64,000 bases of DNA from Erwinia phyllosphaerae (lineage in GTDB: Bacteria; Pseudomonadota; Gammaproteobacteria; Enterobacterales; Enterobacteriaceae). This document shows positions 17,325 through 28,678 of the stretch, in pieces. The notes under the pieces were generated by a model. The model made no database searches. It saw nothing but the letters and a program-made list of their open reading frames with translations, and was not told the origin of the DNA. The stretch is taken from NCBI RefSeq assembly GCF_019132875.1, contig NZ_JAHSPF010000001.1, positions 124,001-188,000 on the forward strand, in the 5' to 3' direction. The translations under genes and the position numbers were made by a program. Numbering within the stretch: the first letter of the stretch is position 1; every line of letters begins with the position of its first letter.

Positions 17325-18374
17325 TTAGATACGTAATGCCTGTCCGGCGCTAATTTTTGCCAGCATGTGCTGGCTGATCTGGTGGAGATCCACCACTTCA
17401 CTGGCGCCCCCGAGCGCTATCGCCTCGCGGGGCATACCAAATACGACACAGCTCGCTTCGTTCTGGGCAATGGTCCAGGCACCGGCTTTGTTCATGGTCA
17501 ACAGACCGGCGGCCCCATCGTTACCCATTCCGGTCAGAATGACGCCTACGGCGTTACGACCGGCATGTTGCGCAACTGATTTAAATAACACGTCTACCGA
17601 AGGTTTATGACGATTGACCGGTGGGCCATCATGCAGTTTCACCTGATAGTTTGCGCCGCTGCGCGCCAGCTCCATGTGCATCGCGCCCGGCGCGATATAA
17701 GCATGGCCCGGCAGCACGCGCTCGCCGTCTTCCGCTTCTTTTACCGTGATCTGACACAGCTTGTTCAGACGCTCGGCGAAAGAGCGGGTAAAACCTGGCG
17801 GCATATGCTGCGTAATCATCAGCGCCGGACTGGTGGCCGGCAGTGGTTCAAGCACGTGCCTGATCGCTTCCGTTCCGCCCGTTGAAGCGCCGATAGCGAT
17901 AAGCTTTTCGCTACTCAGCATCGGCCCGGCTTTCAGCATGACCGGCGTCGGTGCCGCACGGCGTACATGCAGTTTCGCTCTGGAAGCGGCGCGCACCTTG
18001 TCGGCAATCATCTGGCTGTAGGCCAGCATGCCTTCGCGGATACCCAGCGAGGGTTTGGTCACAAAGTCCACCGCACCCAGCTCCAGCGCGCGCAGCGTCA
18101 CTTCAGAGCCTTTGCCGGTCAGCGAAGAAACCATCACCACCGGCATCGGCCGCAGGCGCATCAGCTTTTCCAGAAAATCCAGTCCGTCCATGCGCGGCAT
18201 TTCGACATCCAGCGTCAGTACGTCAGGATTAAATTCTTTGATTAAATCACGTGCCACCAGCGGATCGGGCGCTGTCGCCACCATCTCCATGTCTGAATGA
18301 CCATTGATGATTTCCGTCATCAGCTGACGCATCAGCGATGAGTCATCAACACATAACACTTTGATTTTGCCCAT
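17325..18374 (-). CDS. cheB: chemoreceptor methylesterase/deamidase CheB
   Basis: A 349-residue two-domain protein: an N-terminal receiver with D56 ([12 protein letters not shown]) and a C-terminal methylesterase with the catalytic Ser164 in GASTGGTEA, plus the downstream His ([10 protein letters not shown]) and Asp (GMGNDGA). It removes methyl groups from receptor glutamates during adaptation. Its start overlaps the cheR stop. Confidence 0.98.
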   Translation of the reverse strand: MGKIKVLCVDDSSLMRQLMTEIINGHSDMEMVATAPDPLVARDLIKEFNPDVLTLDVEMPRMDGLDFLEKLMRLRPMPVVMVSSLTGKGSEVTLRALELGAVDFVTKPSLGIREGMLAYSQMIADKVRAASRAKLHVRRAAPTPVMLKAGPMLSSEKLIAIGASTGGTEAIRHVLEPLPATSPALMITQHMPPGFTRSFAERLNKLCQITVKEAEDGERVLPGHAYIAPGAMHMELARSGANYQVKLHDGPPVNRHKPSVDVLFKSVAQHAGRNAVGVILTGMGNDGAAGLLTMNKAGAWTIAQNEASCVVFGMPREAIALGGASEVVDLHQISQHMLAKISAGQALRI

Positions 18375-19246
18375 TATCTTTCCTTAGTCAGCCCGTAAAC
18401 CGTCTGGCCTCGCAGGTAAAACTCTTTGCTGATCTGGCTGAAGTTTTCAGAATGACCGGCAAACAGGATGCCGCCAGGTTTTAGCATGGGTACAAAACGC
18501 CGCAGGATCTTTTCCTGCGTTTCTTTATCGAAATAGATCATCACGTTGCGGCAGAAGATCGCATCGAACGGTCCCGGCACGGCCCATTCATTGCCCAGCA
18601 GGTTGAGCTGGGAAAAGGTGATGGTGTTAGCCAGCTCAGGACGCACGCGCACCATGCCGGCGTGTGGGCCAGTCCCGCGAAAGAAGAAGCGCTGTAGCTG
18701 CTGTGGAGACAGCGTACGCAGCTCTTCCTGGCGGTAGACGCCCGACATCGCTTTTTCCAGTACCTGGGTATCGATATCGGTCGCGTGCACCTGGAATTTG
18801 CCAGGACCCGCGCCTAACGTCTCGGCCAGCGTCATGGCGATAGAGTAAGGCTCTTCACCGGTTGACGCCGCTGCACACCAGACGCTAAAGCTGCCACCGC
18901 GACGTTTGGCGTGGTCGGCCAGAATCGGAAAGTGGTGCGCTTCACGGAAAAACGCCGTCAGGTTAGTAGTCAGCGAGTTAATAAAAGCCTGCCACTCTGC
19001 ACTGCCGGAGTCGCTCTCCAGCAGCGCCAGATAGCGACCAAAATCGTCGATACCTAACGTTCTCAAGCGGCGTACCAGACGGTTGTAAACCATCTCGCGC
19101 TTGTGGTCGGCCAGAACGATGCCAGCCCGCTGATAAATCAACTGACTGATACGCTTAAAGTGCGTATCGGATAACGGCAGACGCTGCACCATTTGTGACA
19201 GCATCGTTGCGTTTTCCGGCGGTGCTAACAACGTCGATTTTTTCAT
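18374..19246 (-). CDS. cheR: chemoreceptor methyltransferase CheR
   Basis: A 290-residue SAM-dependent methyltransferase that methylates receptor glutamates. The CheR N-terminal helical domain is followed by the SAM site ([16 protein letters not shown]) and the beta-subdomain that binds the receptor NWETF tail. The two receptors nearby end in exactly that pentapeptide. The gap to the upstream receptor is about 350 bases, unusually long for this operon. Confidence 0.97.
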   Translation of the reverse strand: MKKSTLLAPPENATMLSQMVQRLPLSDTHFKRISQLIYQRAGIVLADHKREMVYNRLVRRLRTLGIDDFGRYLALLESDSGSAEWQAFINSLTTNLTAFFREAHHFPILADHAKRRGGSFSVWCAAASTGEEPYSIAMTLAETLGAGPGKFQVHATDIDTQVLEKAMSGVYRQEELRTLSPQQLQRFFFRGTGPHAGMVRVRPELANTITFSQLNLLGNEWAVPGPFDAIFCRNVMIYFDKETQEKILRRFVPMLKPGGILFAGHSENFSQISKEFYLRGQTVYGLTKER

Positions 19247-19595
19247 CCAGATCCACCCTGCAAGGTACAGATTAAGGGGTTAAGTCATTATTTTTCCCTG
19301 TGGCCTGCGCGGTCGTTAAGGTAAAAACCTCTTATCCGGGCGGCCCGAGCGTGCCTGGGGCTGCTGCCGCTTCCACTACCAGCGCGGCGTTCTGTTATGT
19401 GTTTTACGCTGTCTGAGGGCGCTAACCCGGCGATTCATTCAGATTGCTTCTCTGATTATCGGCAGCAGTTCGAACTTCCTGAGCTAAAATTGCGTTAATA
19501 CGCTGTTTTTTACTGCCCGCGACATAAAAACACCCTCTCACGCGTAAGATGCTTTAATGTCGCGCCGTCATCGTCAGACGACGGCGCGTGATTAC
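19247..19595. other. 350-base gap between the Tsr-like receptor and cheR
   Basis: No gene is seen. A perfect GC-rich stem-loop (CGCGCCGTC/GACGGCGCG, 19561-19588) follows the receptor stop without a U-tract. A GCCGATAA sequence, the sigma-28 -10 consensus, lies at 19456-19463 on the minus strand, but the matching -35 is poor (TCAGGAAG), so a separate cheR promoter is only possible. Confidence 0.35.
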
Positions 19596-21251
19596 TTAGA
19601 ACGTTTCCCAGTTATCGTTAGAAACTGCGGCAGCCTGCGCCTTCTTCGGCGTGCTTACCGGCAGCGGCTTGCTGACGGCCTGAGCGATGCTCTCTTTACG
19701 AATGCGGAACACGGCGACGGCCTGGTTGAGTCGGCTGGCCTGCGCTTCCAGCGCCGCAGCGGCGGCGGCAGATTCCTCTACCAGCGAGGAGTTCTGCTGC
19801 GTTACGCGGTCCATCTCGGTGACCGCGATGCCAATCTGGTCAATACCGCGGCTCTGTTCACCAGAAGCCGAGGCGATTTCGCCCATGATGTCGGTCACGC
19901 GCGTTACCGCATTGACGATATCCGCCATCGTTTCACCGGCGCTTTCTACCTGCTGCGATCCGGTATCGACACGCGCCACGGAATCTTCAATCAGACTCTT
20001 AATTTCTTTGGCCGCCTGGGCACTACGCTGCGCCAGGTTGCGTACTTCACCGGCAACCACGGCAAAGCCACGGCCCTGCTCGCCCGCACGCGCTGCTTCC
20101 ACCGCGGCGTTCAGCGCCAGGATATTGGTCTGGAAAGCGATGCCGTCGATCACGCTGGTGATATCAGCAATTTTCTTCGAGCTGCCCGCGATGTCGCTCA
20201 TGGTTTTCACCACGCCATCCACTACCTTGCCGCCTTTCTGCGCGGTTTCCGACGCGCTCAGCGCCAGCTGTGAAGCCTGACGGGCGTTTTCGGCGTTTTG
20301 CTTCACCGTAGCGGTCAGCTGTTCCATACTGGCAGCCGTTTCTTCCAGCGAGGCGGCCTGCTCTTCGGTACGAGCAGAGAGGTCGTTATTGCCTGCGGAG
20401 ATTTCAGTGGCGCCGGTAAAGATAGCGTCAGAACCGTCACGCACATCGCTGACCGTACGCACCAGCGACTGCTGCATGTCGCGCAGGCTTTGCGCCAGCT
20501 GCGTCATTTCGCTACGGCCTTCCACCTCGATAGTCTGCGTAAGGTCACCGCTGGCGATATGGCGAATATGATCGATGTTTGCGTTCAGCGGCAGCAGCAG
20601 CAGTTTACGGATGCCGCTCCAGGCCAGGGCGATAACCGCAGCGGAAACCAGCAGCACGCCCAGCAGCAGCCAGATGGTCTGATGGTAAGCATCAGTGTTA
20701 GCCTGAACCCCTTTTGCGGTCAGACCGTTAACCACGTCCTGCCAGTGGTTATAAGCCTGTTGAAACTGCTCCTGATAGCTCTGCGTCGGCTGGGCAACAA
20801 AATCGTTGAAACGGCCGGTCTGCATCATTACTACCAGGTCTGCCAGCGCATCATGGAACTGCTTGTATTGCGCCTGCAATGCCTGGACGTCTTCTGCCTT
20901 TTTCCCGTCTTCGCTCAGCGTGGCGTTAAACGTCGCCATTCCTTTATCAGCCGCAGCCAGATCTGCCTGCGCCTGCGCCATCAGATCGCTGGCAGTCGCG
21001 CCCAGACCTGTTTTGTTAACGTCCAGCAGATAGCGAATACCGGCGCGGTTCAGCGTGTTGCGCGCCTGGACCAGCGAAACCCATGCCGTGCCCATTGCCT
21101 GCTGCAGGACGCGCATTTGCTGGTTGAACTCAAAATTTTCCTTGTCATTCTGTACGGTTTTAAAAAACAGACCGCCAGTTCCCAACTGCAGTACAGCAAA
21201 CAACACCAGCACGCTAACCAGGCCGGTCACCACTTTTATACTCTTGAACAT
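19596..21251 (-). CDS. methyl-accepting chemotaxis protein, Tsr-like (serine receptor type)
   Basis: A 551-residue transmembrane chemoreceptor: TM1 at about 8-30, a periplasmic four-helix sensor, TM2 near 190-215, HAMP, then the long signalling coiled coil with the [21 protein letters not shown] methylation and hairpin regions, ending in NWETF for CheR/CheB. In the sensor [10 protein letters not shown] places R64 and N68 as in E. coli Tsr, and QPTQSYQ matches the T156 region, so serine is the likely ligand. The start at 21251 follows GAGGTAGTT, and a sigma-28 promoter lies just upstream; a longer in-frame start at 21482 would include that promoter. Confidence 0.9.
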   Translation of the reverse strand: MFKSIKVVTGLVSVLVLFAVLQLGTGGLFFKTVQNDKENFEFNQQMRVLQQAMGTAWVSLVQARNTLNRAGIRYLLDVNKTGLGATASDLMAQAQADLAAADKGMATFNATLSEDGKKAEDVQALQAQYKQFHDALADLVVMMQTGRFNDFVAQPTQSYQEQFQQAYNHWQDVVNGLTAKGVQANTDAYHQTIWLLLGVLLVSAAVIALAWSGIRKLLLLPLNANIDHIRHIASGDLTQTIEVEGRSEMTQLAQSLRDMQQSLVRTVSDVRDGSDAIFTGATEISAGNNDLSARTEEQAASLEETAASMEQLTATVKQNAENARQASQLALSASETAQKGGKVVDGVVKTMSDIAGSSKKIADITSVIDGIAFQTNILALNAAVEAARAGEQGRGFAVVAGEVRNLAQRSAQAAKEIKSLIEDSVARVDTGSQQVESAGETMADIVNAVTRVTDIMGEIASASGEQSRGIDQIGIAVTEMDRVTQQNSSLVEESAAAAAALEAQASRLNQAVAVFRIRKESIAQAVSKPLPVSTPKKAQAAAVSNDNWETF

Positions 21252-21283
21252 AACTACCTCAGTAGGGGGGCTATTTGGTTTAG

Positions 21284-21310
21284 TTATCGGCAAGGGCCAA
21301 GGGAACTTTA
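21284..21310 (-). promoter_or_regulatory. sigma-28 (FliA) promoter of the Tsr-like receptor
   Basis: On the minus strand TAAAGTTC, 11 bases, then GCCGATAA: one mismatch in the -35 and none in the -10 against TAAAGTTT-N11-GCCGATAA, with exact spacing. Confidence 0.9.
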
Positions 21311-21509
21311 TGCAGGCACAGCACGGATTATGCGTGATTCGGCCAGGTGCGAAATCTGCCATTACAGCGCCACCAAAAGGGACGAATCGTTGCTGTGCGT
21401 TACACTGTCTTAATGATGAATAATGCTTTGTAAAAGCCCCCGGGAATTTACTGATGCATCGCCGGGCCAGCCAAAAATTCATTCGCTTATTGTTCAGGGA
21501 GTAGCAACC

Positions 21510-22094
21510 ATGTCAGACGATCCGCTTGCTAAATTTCATACCTGGTGGGACGAGGTAAAACGCGATGCGGCACTGAAGCATCCCGGCGCAGTATGTGTTT
21601 CCACCGTCTCTGCGGATGGTGAACCCAGCGCACGCTTTGTCGATCTGAAGTCTGCCGATGACCAGGGCTTTACTTTCTGTACGTGGTTTGATTCGCGTAA
21701 AGGTAAAGAGATAGCGCAAAACCCTAACGTCGCCCTTACCTTCTGGTGGGAAGCAAAAGGCTATCAGGTGCGCGTTGAAGGTGTGGCACAGCGGGCCTGC
21801 GAGCAGCAGTCGGAAAGCTTGTGGTCTACGCGCTCGCGCGACGCGCAGCTGACCACGCTTTGTTTTCAGCAGAGCCAGCCATTAAGCAGTGAAGACGAGC
21901 TGGCAAAAAAGCTCCGGCAGGCCAAAGAAGAAACCGCAGGCCAGCCGATCGAAAAGCCTGAACGCTGGGGCGGCGTGCAGGTTATCCCCCGAACGATTGA
22001 ATTTCTGACCTTCCGCGACAACCGCCTGCATCTGCGAGAGCTTTATACGAGGACAGAAGATCGGCGCTGGGAAAAGCAGCTGCTCCAGCCCTGA
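21510..22094 (+). CDS. PdxH-like pyridoxamine 5'-phosphate oxidase family protein
   Basis: A 194-residue FMN-binding split-barrel protein. [17 protein letters not shown] and [11 protein letters not shown] near residues 40-70 are the FMN-site pattern, and the C-terminal [14 protein letters not shown]...[10 protein letters not shown] corresponds to the PNPOx dimerisation domain, so the architecture is that of PdxH, though divergent from the housekeeping enzyme. The start at 21510 follows CAGGGAGTAG; a longer start at 21423 is unsupported. It sits alone on the plus strand between the two receptors, interrupting the chemotaxis cluster. Substrate unknown. Confidence 0.8.
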   Translation: MSDDPLAKFHTWWDEVKRDAALKHPGAVCVSTVSADGEPSARFVDLKSADDQGFTFCTWFDSRKGKEIAQNPNVALTFWWEAKGYQVRVEGVAQRACEQQSESLWSTRSRDAQLTTLCFQQSQPLSSEDELAKKLRQAKEETAGQPIEKPERWGGVQVIPRTIEFLTFRDNRLHLRELYTRTEDRRWEKQLLQP

Positions 22095-22135
22095 GGCTTT
22101 TCTCCGATTGCCGCGCGTTTCGTTGCCAGAAGCAT

Positions 22136-22189
22136 AAAAAAAGCCCGGTCAGAACCGCCCTTTATCTGGGTCGGCGCTGTACCGGGCTT
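22136..22189 (-). terminator. terminator after the Tar-like receptor
   Basis: AAGCCCGGT (22141-22149) and ACCGGGCTT (22181-22189) enclose a second GC-rich pairing; on the minus strand the stem is followed by a run of T. It sits between the converging ends of the PdxH-like and receptor genes. Confidence 0.75.
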
Positions 22190-22238
22190 GTGCAGCAGGT
22201 CTTAAAAAACCCGCTTTTAATCTTTTACTGGTTCGTTA

Positions 22239-23897
22239 TTAAAACGTTTCCCAGTTACCTTCGTCAGTGGCCGCAGCAGCTTTACGCGGCGCGGATTTAA
22301 CGGTACGGGCAACTGGCGCGGCGGCGCGACTACCCTGGTCTTTGCGTACGCGGAATACGGCAACGGCCTGAGTCAGACGGCTGGCCTGATCTTCCAGCGT
22401 AGCCGCAGCGGTAGCGGATTCTTCCACCAACGTGGCGTTCTGCTGCGTCACACGGTCCATCTCGGTGACCGCGATGCCAATCTGGTCAATACCGCGACTC
22501 TGTTCATCAGAAGCAGAGGAGATTTCGCCCATGATATCGGTCACGCGTGTTACCGCATTGACGATATCCGCCATCGTTTCACCGGCGCTTTCTACCTGCT
22601 GCGATCCGGTATCGACACGCGCTACTGAATCTTCGATCAGGCTCTTAATTTCTTTAGCCGCCTGGGCACTACGCTGCGCCAGGTTGCGCACTTCGCCAGC
22701 AACCACGGCAAAGCCACGGCCCTGCTCGCCCGCACGCGCTGCTTCCACCGCGGCGTTCAGCGCCAGGATATTGGTCTGGAAAGCGATGCCGTCGATCACG
22801 CTGGTGATATCAGCGATTTTCTTCGAGCTGCCCGCGATGTCGCTCATGGTTTTCACCACGCCATCCACTACCTTGCCGCCTTTCTGCGCGGTTTCCGACG
22901 CGCTCAGCGCCAGCTGTGAAGCCTGACGGGCGTTTTCGGCGTTCTGCTTCACCGTAGCGGTCAGCTGTTCCATACTGGCAGCCGTTTCTTCCAGCGAAGC
23001 GGCCTGCTCTTCGGTACGGGAAGAAAGATTGGTGTTACCCGCAGCAATTTCCGTAGCGCCCGTATAGATAGCGTCAGAACCATCACGCACATCGCTGACC
23101 GTACGCACCAGCGCCTGCTGCATGTCGCGCAGGCTGGTTGCCAGCTGCGCCATTTCGTTACGGCCTTCAACCTGGATCTCGTGCGTCAGGTCGCCGCTGG
23201 CGATATGGCTGATATGTTCAATGTTTTCCTGCAGTGGTTTAATCAGCACGGTACGCAGACCAATCCAGCACAGTGAAATCAGTGCGATAACCAGCACCAT
23301 CACGGCACCAATCACCCACAGCATTTTGGCGTAGGCGCTTTCGTTATCTACCGCACCCTGCGCGGTCAGCACGTTCTGTGCGGCACGCCAGGTAGTGTAA
23401 GCATCCTGCATATCGTTTTGCTTCTGCTCAATGTTCAGTTTGAACATTTCAGTAAGCTGTCTGTTTTCCATCAGCGTCAGCATCTGGCCCAGCGTTTTAG
23501 AATAGCTGTCGTAATTCTTTTCCAGCTGTGCAATAACGGCCGCATCCATCCCTTTGGTATTAGGGATTGACTGGTAGCGCGCATAGGATTTATCCGCGCT
23601 GGCCAGCAGGCTTTTGCCCTGATTGCTAATATCCGTCAGCGAAGCGCTATTGATATTATTTGCCGTGTCGCTCTGTATACGCAGCATGCCGCGGTTAATA
23701 GCAATACGAGTCTGGTTGAGCGATACCCATGCATCGGTAAAAGCCGCTACGTTCTCGCTGGAGTTTTGTGCAATAGAAAAATTGGTTTTATCATTGGTCA
23801 GCGCGTGAATAAATAATCCGCCCGCCAGCAGCTGAAGCGTGCCGAATACCAGCAGCACTAACAGCAGGCTGGTAACGACCTTGATGCGTTTAAACAT
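22239..23897 (-). CDS. methyl-accepting chemotaxis protein, Tar-like (aspartate receptor type)
   Basis: A 552-residue chemoreceptor with the same layout as its neighbour and the same NWETF tail. The sensor reads [13 protein letters not shown], placing R64, R69 and R73, the three arginines that grip aspartate in E. coli Tar; the second-helix threonine region (IEQKQND) is not conserved, so the ligand may differ. The signalling domain is nearly identical, even at DNA level, to that of the other receptor. It has its own sigma-28 promoter. Confidence 0.88.
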   Translation of the reverse strand: MFKRIKVVTSLLLVLLVFGTLQLLAGGLFIHALTNDKTNFSIAQNSSENVAAFTDAWVSLNQTRIAINRGMLRIQSDTANNINSASLTDISNQGKSLLASADKSYARYQSIPNTKGMDAAVIAQLEKNYDSYSKTLGQMLTLMENRQLTEMFKLNIEQKQNDMQDAYTTWRAAQNVLTAQGAVDNESAYAKMLWVIGAVMVLVIALISLCWIGLRTVLIKPLQENIEHISHIASGDLTHEIQVEGRNEMAQLATSLRDMQQALVRTVSDVRDGSDAIYTGATEIAAGNTNLSSRTEEQAASLEETAASMEQLTATVKQNAENARQASQLALSASETAQKGGKVVDGVVKTMSDIAGSSKKIADITSVIDGIAFQTNILALNAAVEAARAGEQGRGFAVVAGEVRNLAQRSAQAAKEIKSLIEDSVARVDTGSQQVESAGETMADIVNAVTRVTDIMGEISSASDEQSRGIDQIGIAVTEMDRVTQQNATLVEESATAAATLEDQASRLTQAVAVFRVRKDQGSRAAAPVARTVKSAPRKAAAATDEGNWETF

Positions 23898-23936
23898 AGG
23901 ATACCCCTGGTAGAAGAAATTGAATCAACGTTTAAT

Positions 23937-23963
23937 TTATCGGCGTTAATTTTTAGAACTTTA
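23937..23963 (-). promoter_or_regulatory. sigma-28 (FliA) promoter of the Tar-like receptor
   Basis: TAAAGTTC-N11-GCCGATAA on the minus strand, the same match as upstream of the other receptor, 40 bases before the start codon. Confidence 0.9.
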
Positions 23964-24044
23964 TGCAGGCAGCAAACAGATTTACTAAAGTGATACTTTA
24001 ATAAGTAAATTAATTTTTTAGCCTGGTTAACGGATTTAAGATAT

Positions 24045-24081
24045 AAAAAACACCCCGGCAGTTTCCTGCTCACAGGGTGTT
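24045..24081 (-). terminator. terminator after cheW
   Basis: On the minus strand ACACCC...GGGTGT flanks an inner CAGGAAACTG hairpin and is followed by TTTTTTAT. It ends the motAB-cheAW unit before the receptor promoter. Confidence 0.75.
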
Positions 24082-24106
24082 CTTATTCTTTATTTAAAGC
24101 TAAGCG

Positions 24107-24604
24107 TTATGCGCTGCGCAGCGTATCCATCAGCGCCATCTCGTCGCTGTTAAGCAGCTTCTCGATATCGACCAGAATAAGCATGCGCTCGCCCAGCGCG
24201 CCCAGACCGGTTAAATATTCGGTAGACATCGTTACCGCAAATTCCGGTGAAGGACGGATCTGATCGGTGGTCAGTGACAGGACGTCGGAAACGCCGTCAA
24301 CAACAATCCCCACTACGCGCAGCTCAAGATTTAAAACAATAACCACGGTGTTTTCGTTATATTCCACATCCGGCTGTGCGAATTTAACGCGCAGGTCGAT
24401 GATGGGTACAATAACACCGCGCAGGTTAGTCACGCCTTTAATAAAGGCTGGCGTATTGGCGATACGGGTTACCTGATCGTAACCACGGATCTCCTGCACT
24501 TTCAAAATATCAATACCGTATTCTTCGTCACCCAGTGTAAACACCAGGAACTCCTGACCAACGGTTTCGCCAGCGAGTTTAGTGACAGTTGCCATTCCAG
24601 TCAT
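24107..24604 (-). CDS. cheW: chemotaxis coupling protein CheW
   Basis: A 165-residue SH3-like adaptor that links receptors to CheA in the signalling array; length as in E. coli (167). The family block [19 protein letters not shown], then [19 protein letters not shown] (quoted in parts), is intact. It follows cheA after 23 bases and ends the motAB-cheAW unit. Confidence 0.97.
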   Translation of the reverse strand: MTGMATVTKLAGETVGQEFLVFTLGDEEYGIDILKVQEIRGYDQVTRIANTPAFIKGVTNLRGVIVPIIDLRVKFAQPDVEYNENTVVIVLNLELRVVGIVVDGVSDVLSLTTDQIRPSPEFAVTMSTEYLTGLGALGERMLILVDIEKLLNSDEMALMDTLRSA

Positions 24605-24627
24605 AGTTTTACCCTTATCGGTTAAAG

Positions 24628-26634
24628 TCAGGCTGCGGCTCCCGCCACACGCTTTTCACGGTTGAGAGACTGCAGAGCCGACACGTCGACGATCAGCGCT
24701 ACGCTACCATCACCGAGGATGGTTGCCGCCGAAATGCCCGGTACTTTGCGATAGTTACTTTCAAGGTTTTTGACCACCACCTGGTGCTGGCCAATCAGTT
24801 GGTCTACCAGCAGCGCGTAGCGTTTGCCTGCGCTTTGCAGGATCACCACGATGCCCTGCGTTGCTTCGGTTTTCGCGCCATGCACGTCAAAGACGTTCCA
24901 CAGCTCAACCAGCGGCAGGTACTCGCCACGCACTTCCAGCACGCGCTCGCCACCGGCCAGCGGATGCAGGTCGCCAGCCAGAGGCTGCAGCGATTCCATT
25001 ACCGCATTCAGCGGCAGAATAAAGACTTCGTCCGCGACGCGAACGGACATGCCGTCCAGAATAGCCAGCGTCAGCGGCAGCAGGATACGAATAGTGGTGC
25101 CCTTGCCCTGCTTAGAAGCGATTTCCACGTGGCCACCCATCTCCTGGATGTTACGTTTCACCACGTCCATGCCTACGCCGCGACCGGAAACGTCGGTAAC
25201 CTGTTCCGCCGTTGAGAAGCCAGGCGCGAAGATCAGCATGCCGACTTCTTCATCGCTCATGCCGTCATGCACCGGCAGGCCGGAAGAGAGCGCTTTCGCG
25301 AGGATACGTTCGCGGTTCAGGCCGGCACCGTCGTCGACCACTTCAATACAGATGTTGCCGCCCTGATGTTCCGCAGAAAGCGTCAGGTTACCCGTACCGG
25401 ATTTGCCGGCAGCCACGCGTTTTTCAGGCGATTCGATACCGTGGTCCAGGCTGTTACGCACCAGATGGGTTAACGGATCGATAATGCGTTCGATCAGGCT
25501 CTTATCCAGTTCGGTGGAGCTACCCAGCAGCGTCAGCTCAACGTCTTTGCCCAGCTTGCTGGCAAGGTCGCGAACCAGACGCGGGAAGCGGCTGAAAACG
25601 TATTCCATCGGCATCATACGGATGGACATCACCGATTCCTGCAGGTCGCGGGCGTTGCGTTCCAGCTGGCCCATGCTGTTCAGCAGGTCGCCGTGCGCAA
25701 CCGGATCCAGCTCGTTGGAGCGCTGCGCCAGCATCGACTGGGTAATCACCAGCTCGCCGACCAGGTTGATCAGCTGATCGACCTTTTCTACCGCCACGCG
25801 GATACTGGTGGATTCGCTGGCCTTCGCTGCTGCCGGTTTCTTGGCGCTTTGCTTTGCCGCAGGCGCAGCTTCGGCAACCGCTGCCGCAGCAGGCTGTGCC
25901 GCCGGAGCCGGGGCTTCTTCCACTACGGTCAGCACTGGCGCTTCCGCCACGGCTACCGGTGCAGAAGCGGCATCCAGAAATTTGATTTGCGATTCTTCAA
26001 TCACAAAACAGAGCACCGCCACGATATCATCCTGGCCGACCGAAGAATCCAGCGTCACCTCTACCGACGTTTCACCTTTGGTCACGTCAGAAAGCGTCCC
26101 CAGATTGCCCAGCTCTTCCAGCATCAGCGGAATTTCTGACGGCTTCAGGTTAACCAGCGCCAGGCGCAGGCCAGCAGCTGGCGCAGCGGCGGCTGGCGTC
26201 GAGGCTGCGGCTGGTGCAGCGGCTACGGGCGCGCTTTCGCCTTTGGCTTCCAGGGCCAGCTGACGCAGTGCCTGACAGATATAGGCGAAGGTAGCCGCAT
26301 CCGGCTCCGTCGCGGTTTTATAGGCATCCAGCTGTTCCTGCATAATATCTTTGGTTTCCAAAAACAGGTTGATGATAGGCGTGCTCAGCTGCATTTCGCC
26401 GCGACGCGCGCCGTCAAGAATGTTTTCCAGGATGTGCGTGGTTTCCTGCAGAACAGTAAACCCAAAAGTCCCCGCTCCGCCTTTAATGGAGTGGGCCGCA
26501 CGGAAGATAGCGTTAAGCTGTTCCGCATCCGGTTCCTGTGGATCTAAGCCCAACAGGTGTTGTTCCATGTCGGCCAACAGTTCGTCGGCCTCATCGAAAA
26601 ACGTTTGATAAAAATCGCTGATATCCATGCTCAC
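24628..26634 (-). CDS. cheA: chemotaxis histidine kinase CheA
   Basis: A 668-residue five-domain kinase. P1 carries the phospho-acceptor H48 in [15 protein letters not shown]2 (CheY/CheB binding) follows an Ala/Pro linker; P3 dimerises; P4 has the N box ([12 protein letters not shown]), G1 (DDGAGL) and G2 (GRGVGMDVV) ATP-site boxes; P5 is the CheW-like regulatory domain. A second Ala/Pro-rich linker near residues 235-270 is long. It transfers phosphate to CheY and CheB. Confidence 0.98.
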   Translation of the reverse strand: MSMDISDFYQTFFDEADELLADMEQHLLGLDPQEPDAEQLNAIFRAAHSIKGGAGTFGFTVLQETTHILENILDGARRGEMQLSTPIINLFLETKDIMQEQLDAYKTATEPDAATFAYICQALRQLALEAKGESAPVAAAPAAASTPAAAAPAAGLRLALVNLKPSEIPLMLEELGNLGTLSDVTKGETSVEVTLDSSVGQDDIVAVLCFVIEESQIKFLDAASAPVAVAEAPVLTVVEEAPAPAAQPAAAAVAEAAPAAKQSAKKPAAAKASESTSIRVAVEKVDQLINLVGELVITQSMLAQRSNELDPVAHGDLLNSMGQLERNARDLQESVMSIRMMPMEYVFSRFPRLVRDLASKLGKDVELTLLGSSTELDKSLIERIIDPLTHLVRNSLDHGIESPEKRVAAGKSGTGNLTLSAEHQGGNICIEVVDDGAGLNRERILAKALSSGLPVHDGMSDEEVGMLIFAPGFSTAEQVTDVSGRGVGMDVVKRNIQEMGGHVEIASKQGKGTTIRILLPLTLAILDGMSVRVADEVFILPLNAVMESLQPLAGDLHPLAGGERVLEVRGEYLPLVELWNVFDVHGAKTEATQGIVVILQSAGKRYALLVDQLIGQHQVVVKNLESNYRKVPGISAATILGDGSVALIVDVSALQSLNREKRVAGAAA

Positions 26635-26638
26635 GGTA

Positions 26639-27676
26639 TCACCTCTGCTGTGAGTTGCGATCGGTCTGGGCCGCTGGCGCAGGCGATGCTGGTGTTAAAG
26701 TTGGTGCTGCCTGTCCACCTACCGGCTCAGCCTGTGAGGGTTGAGGGTCTGGTTTTTTCGCCGCGTCGCCCGGTACGGACGGCGCCACTATTTTCGGTAA
26801 ACTTGCTACGTCGTTATCGTTGACCTGTACCGCGTCGCTTTCAGAGTTCTCTTTCTCAATCTGCGCTTCGGTATCATGGTTCAACACCAGCAGGCTGATT
26901 CGACGGTTAACAGCATCGTCGCCGCCGCGGTTTTTTAACTTCATGGTGTCCGCCATGCCGACCACGCGCAGCATCTTGCTGCTGTCCAGGCCGCCGACAA
27001 CCAGCTCCCGGCGGGAAGCGTTGGCGCGGTCCGCCGACAGTTCCCAGTTGCTGTAGCCGCGCTGGCCGTTGGCGTACTGAATATCATCCGTATGGCCTGA
27101 CAAACTGATCCTGTTCGGGATATCGTTCAGAATCGGCGCAATGGCGCGTAAAATGTCACGCATATAAGGTTCAACATCTGCGCTACCGGTTTTGAACATC
27201 GGCCGGTTCTGACTATCGATAATCTGAATGCGCAAACCTTCTTCTACCATGTTGATAATCAGATGCGGACGCAGCGCCTTCAGTCGCGGATCGGCTTCAA
27301 TCAGCTGATCCAGCTTTTCGCGCAGGCGGTTTAAGCGGATTTCATCCAGCTTGCGTTTTTCCGCATCGATATCAGGGATCTTGTGCACTTCGCCTTTCTT
27401 CTGTGACGGATCCATTCCGCCGCCAGGGATCACGCTGGTGCTTTCACTGCTTTTGGTGCCGCCGGTAATCGCTACACGCAGCGGCGTTTTAAAGTAATCG
27501 GCAATGCCGGCCAGTTCCTGAGGCTTGGCAATCGCAATCAGCCACATCACCATAAAAAAAGCCATCATCGCGGTCATAAAGTCGGCGTAGGCAATCTTCC
27601 ATGAGCCATGGCTGCCCCCGTGACCGTGCTGCTTTTTCTTTTTGACGACTACAATGGGGTGACTGTCGTGTTTCAT
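26639..27676 (-). CDS. motB: flagellar stator protein MotB
   Basis: A 345-residue stator subunit with one membrane helix, including the proton-carrying Asp in [17 protein letters not shown] near residue 32, and a C-terminal OmpA-like peptidoglycan-binding domain ([27 protein letters not shown], quoted as SGHTDD and NWELSADRA). The C-terminal tail is Pro/Ala-rich and longer than in E. coli (308). The start overlaps the motA stop. Confidence 0.97.
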   Translation of the reverse strand: MKHDSHPIVVVKKKKQHGHGGSHGSWKIAYADFMTAMMAFFMVMWLIAIAKPQELAGIADYFKTPLRVAITGGTKSSESTSVIPGGGMDPSQKKGEVHKIPDIDAEKRKLDEIRLNRLREKLDQLIEADPRLKALRPHLIINMVEEGLRIQIIDSQNRPMFKTGSADVEPYMRDILRAIAPILNDIPNRISLSGHTDDIQYANGQRGYSNWELSADRANASRRELVVGGLDSSKMLRVVGMADTMKLKNRGGDDAVNRRISLLVLNHDTEAQIEKENSESDAVQVNDNDVASLPKIVAPSVPGDAAKKPDPQPSQAEPVGGQAAPTLTPASPAPAAQTDRNSQQR

Positions 27677-28551
27677 GCATCCTGTCCTTTCGCTGGCGCT
27701 TTAGCGTTGCGGACATGCTCTTCCAGTTCGGTAAACGACGGACGCTCGGTGGAGTAAAGCGTTTTACGGCCAAACTCGACGGCGATCTGCGGCGCATAGC
27801 CGTTCAGGCTGGAAAGCAGCGTCACTTTGATGCACTGCATCATCTTGGTGACTTCGGCACATTTCTGATGCAGAACGCCAGCCAGCGGTGAAATAAAGCC
27901 ATATGCCAGCAGGATACCCAGGAAGGTTCCCACCATCGCATGGGCAATCAGCTCACCCAGTTCGGCTGGCGGGCGGTCGGCAGAAGCCAGCGTGTGTACC
28001 ACGCCCATGACCGCCGCAACGATACCGAAAGCGGGTAAAGAGTCGCCTACAGCACCGATGGCCGTTGCCGGCACGCCGCACTCGTGCTCGTAGGTTTCAA
28101 TCTCTTCATCCATCAGGGCTTCGATTTCAAACGCGTTCATATTGCCGCTCACCATCAGTCGTAAATAATCAGTGATAAAGTCCACCAATCTTTTATCGGC
28201 AAGGATGCGCGGGTAATTAGCAAAAATTTCACTTTCCTTCGGACTTTCAATATCCCCTTCCAGCGAGAGCATGCCCTGCTGGCGCGATTTGGCCATCAGG
28301 CGATAAAGTAACGCCATCAGATCCATATAAATCGCTTTATTATATTTTGAGCCTTTCATTAACAGCGGCATCGCTTTCAGCGTGGCTTTAATTGCTTTGC
28401 CGCTATTTCCCACAATAAACGCACCAATGCCTGCGCCGCCGATAATTAACAGTTCAGAAGGTTGGTAAAGCGCGCCAAGATGGCCGCCGACCATTGCGTA
28501 GCCGCCCAACACTGAACCGAGAACCAGGATATACCCCAATATAACTAACAC
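27673..28551 (-). CDS. motA: flagellar stator protein MotA
   Basis: A 292-residue protein with four membrane segments that forms the proton channel with MotB and pushes on FliG; length as in E. coli (295). The rotor-interacting cytosolic loop ([20 protein letters not shown]) and the P173-type proline ([15 protein letters not shown]) are conserved. Start codon is GTG. No consensus sigma-28 promoter is evident in the 120 bases upstream. Confidence 0.97.
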   Translation of the reverse strand: MLVILGYILVLGSVLGGYAMVGGHLGALYQPSELLIIGGAGIGAFIVGNSGKAIKATLKAMPLLMKGSKYNKAIYMDLMALLYRLMAKSRQQGMLSLEGDIESPKESEIFANYPRILADKRLVDFITDYLRLMVSGNMNAFEIEALMDEEIETYEHECGVPATAIGAVGDSLPAFGIVAAVMGVVHTLASADRPPAELGELIAHAMVGTFLGILLAYGFISPLAGVLHQKCAEVTKMMQCIKVTLLSSLNGYAPQIAVEFGRKTLYSTERPSFTELEEHVRNAKAPAKGQDA

Positions 28552-28625
28552 AATAAATCCTTACGTCTGGCGACGTGTGGGTTGAAGATGAACCGGAATA
28601 AGGCAGGTTGTTGCAACACGCGGGC

Positions 28626-28655
28626 AAAAAAAAAGCAGCGGTATTAACCGCTGCT
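28626..28655 (-). terminator. flhDC terminator
   Basis: AGCAGCGGT-TAAT-ACCGCTGCT followed by nine T residues on the minus strand, between flhC and motA. Confidence 0.9.
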
Positions 28656-28678
28656 GGATTCACTCCACGTGGTGAACA

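Noticed and set aside
19561-19588. Hairpin after the Tsr-like receptor as a rho-independent terminator
   Set aside because: The stem is perfect but no U-tract follows on the minus strand, so I list it only as a structure.
20298-21413. 371-codon plus-strand frame inside the Tsr-like receptor
   Set aside because: Antisense shadow; no start signal, and it overlaps a well-supported chemoreceptor.
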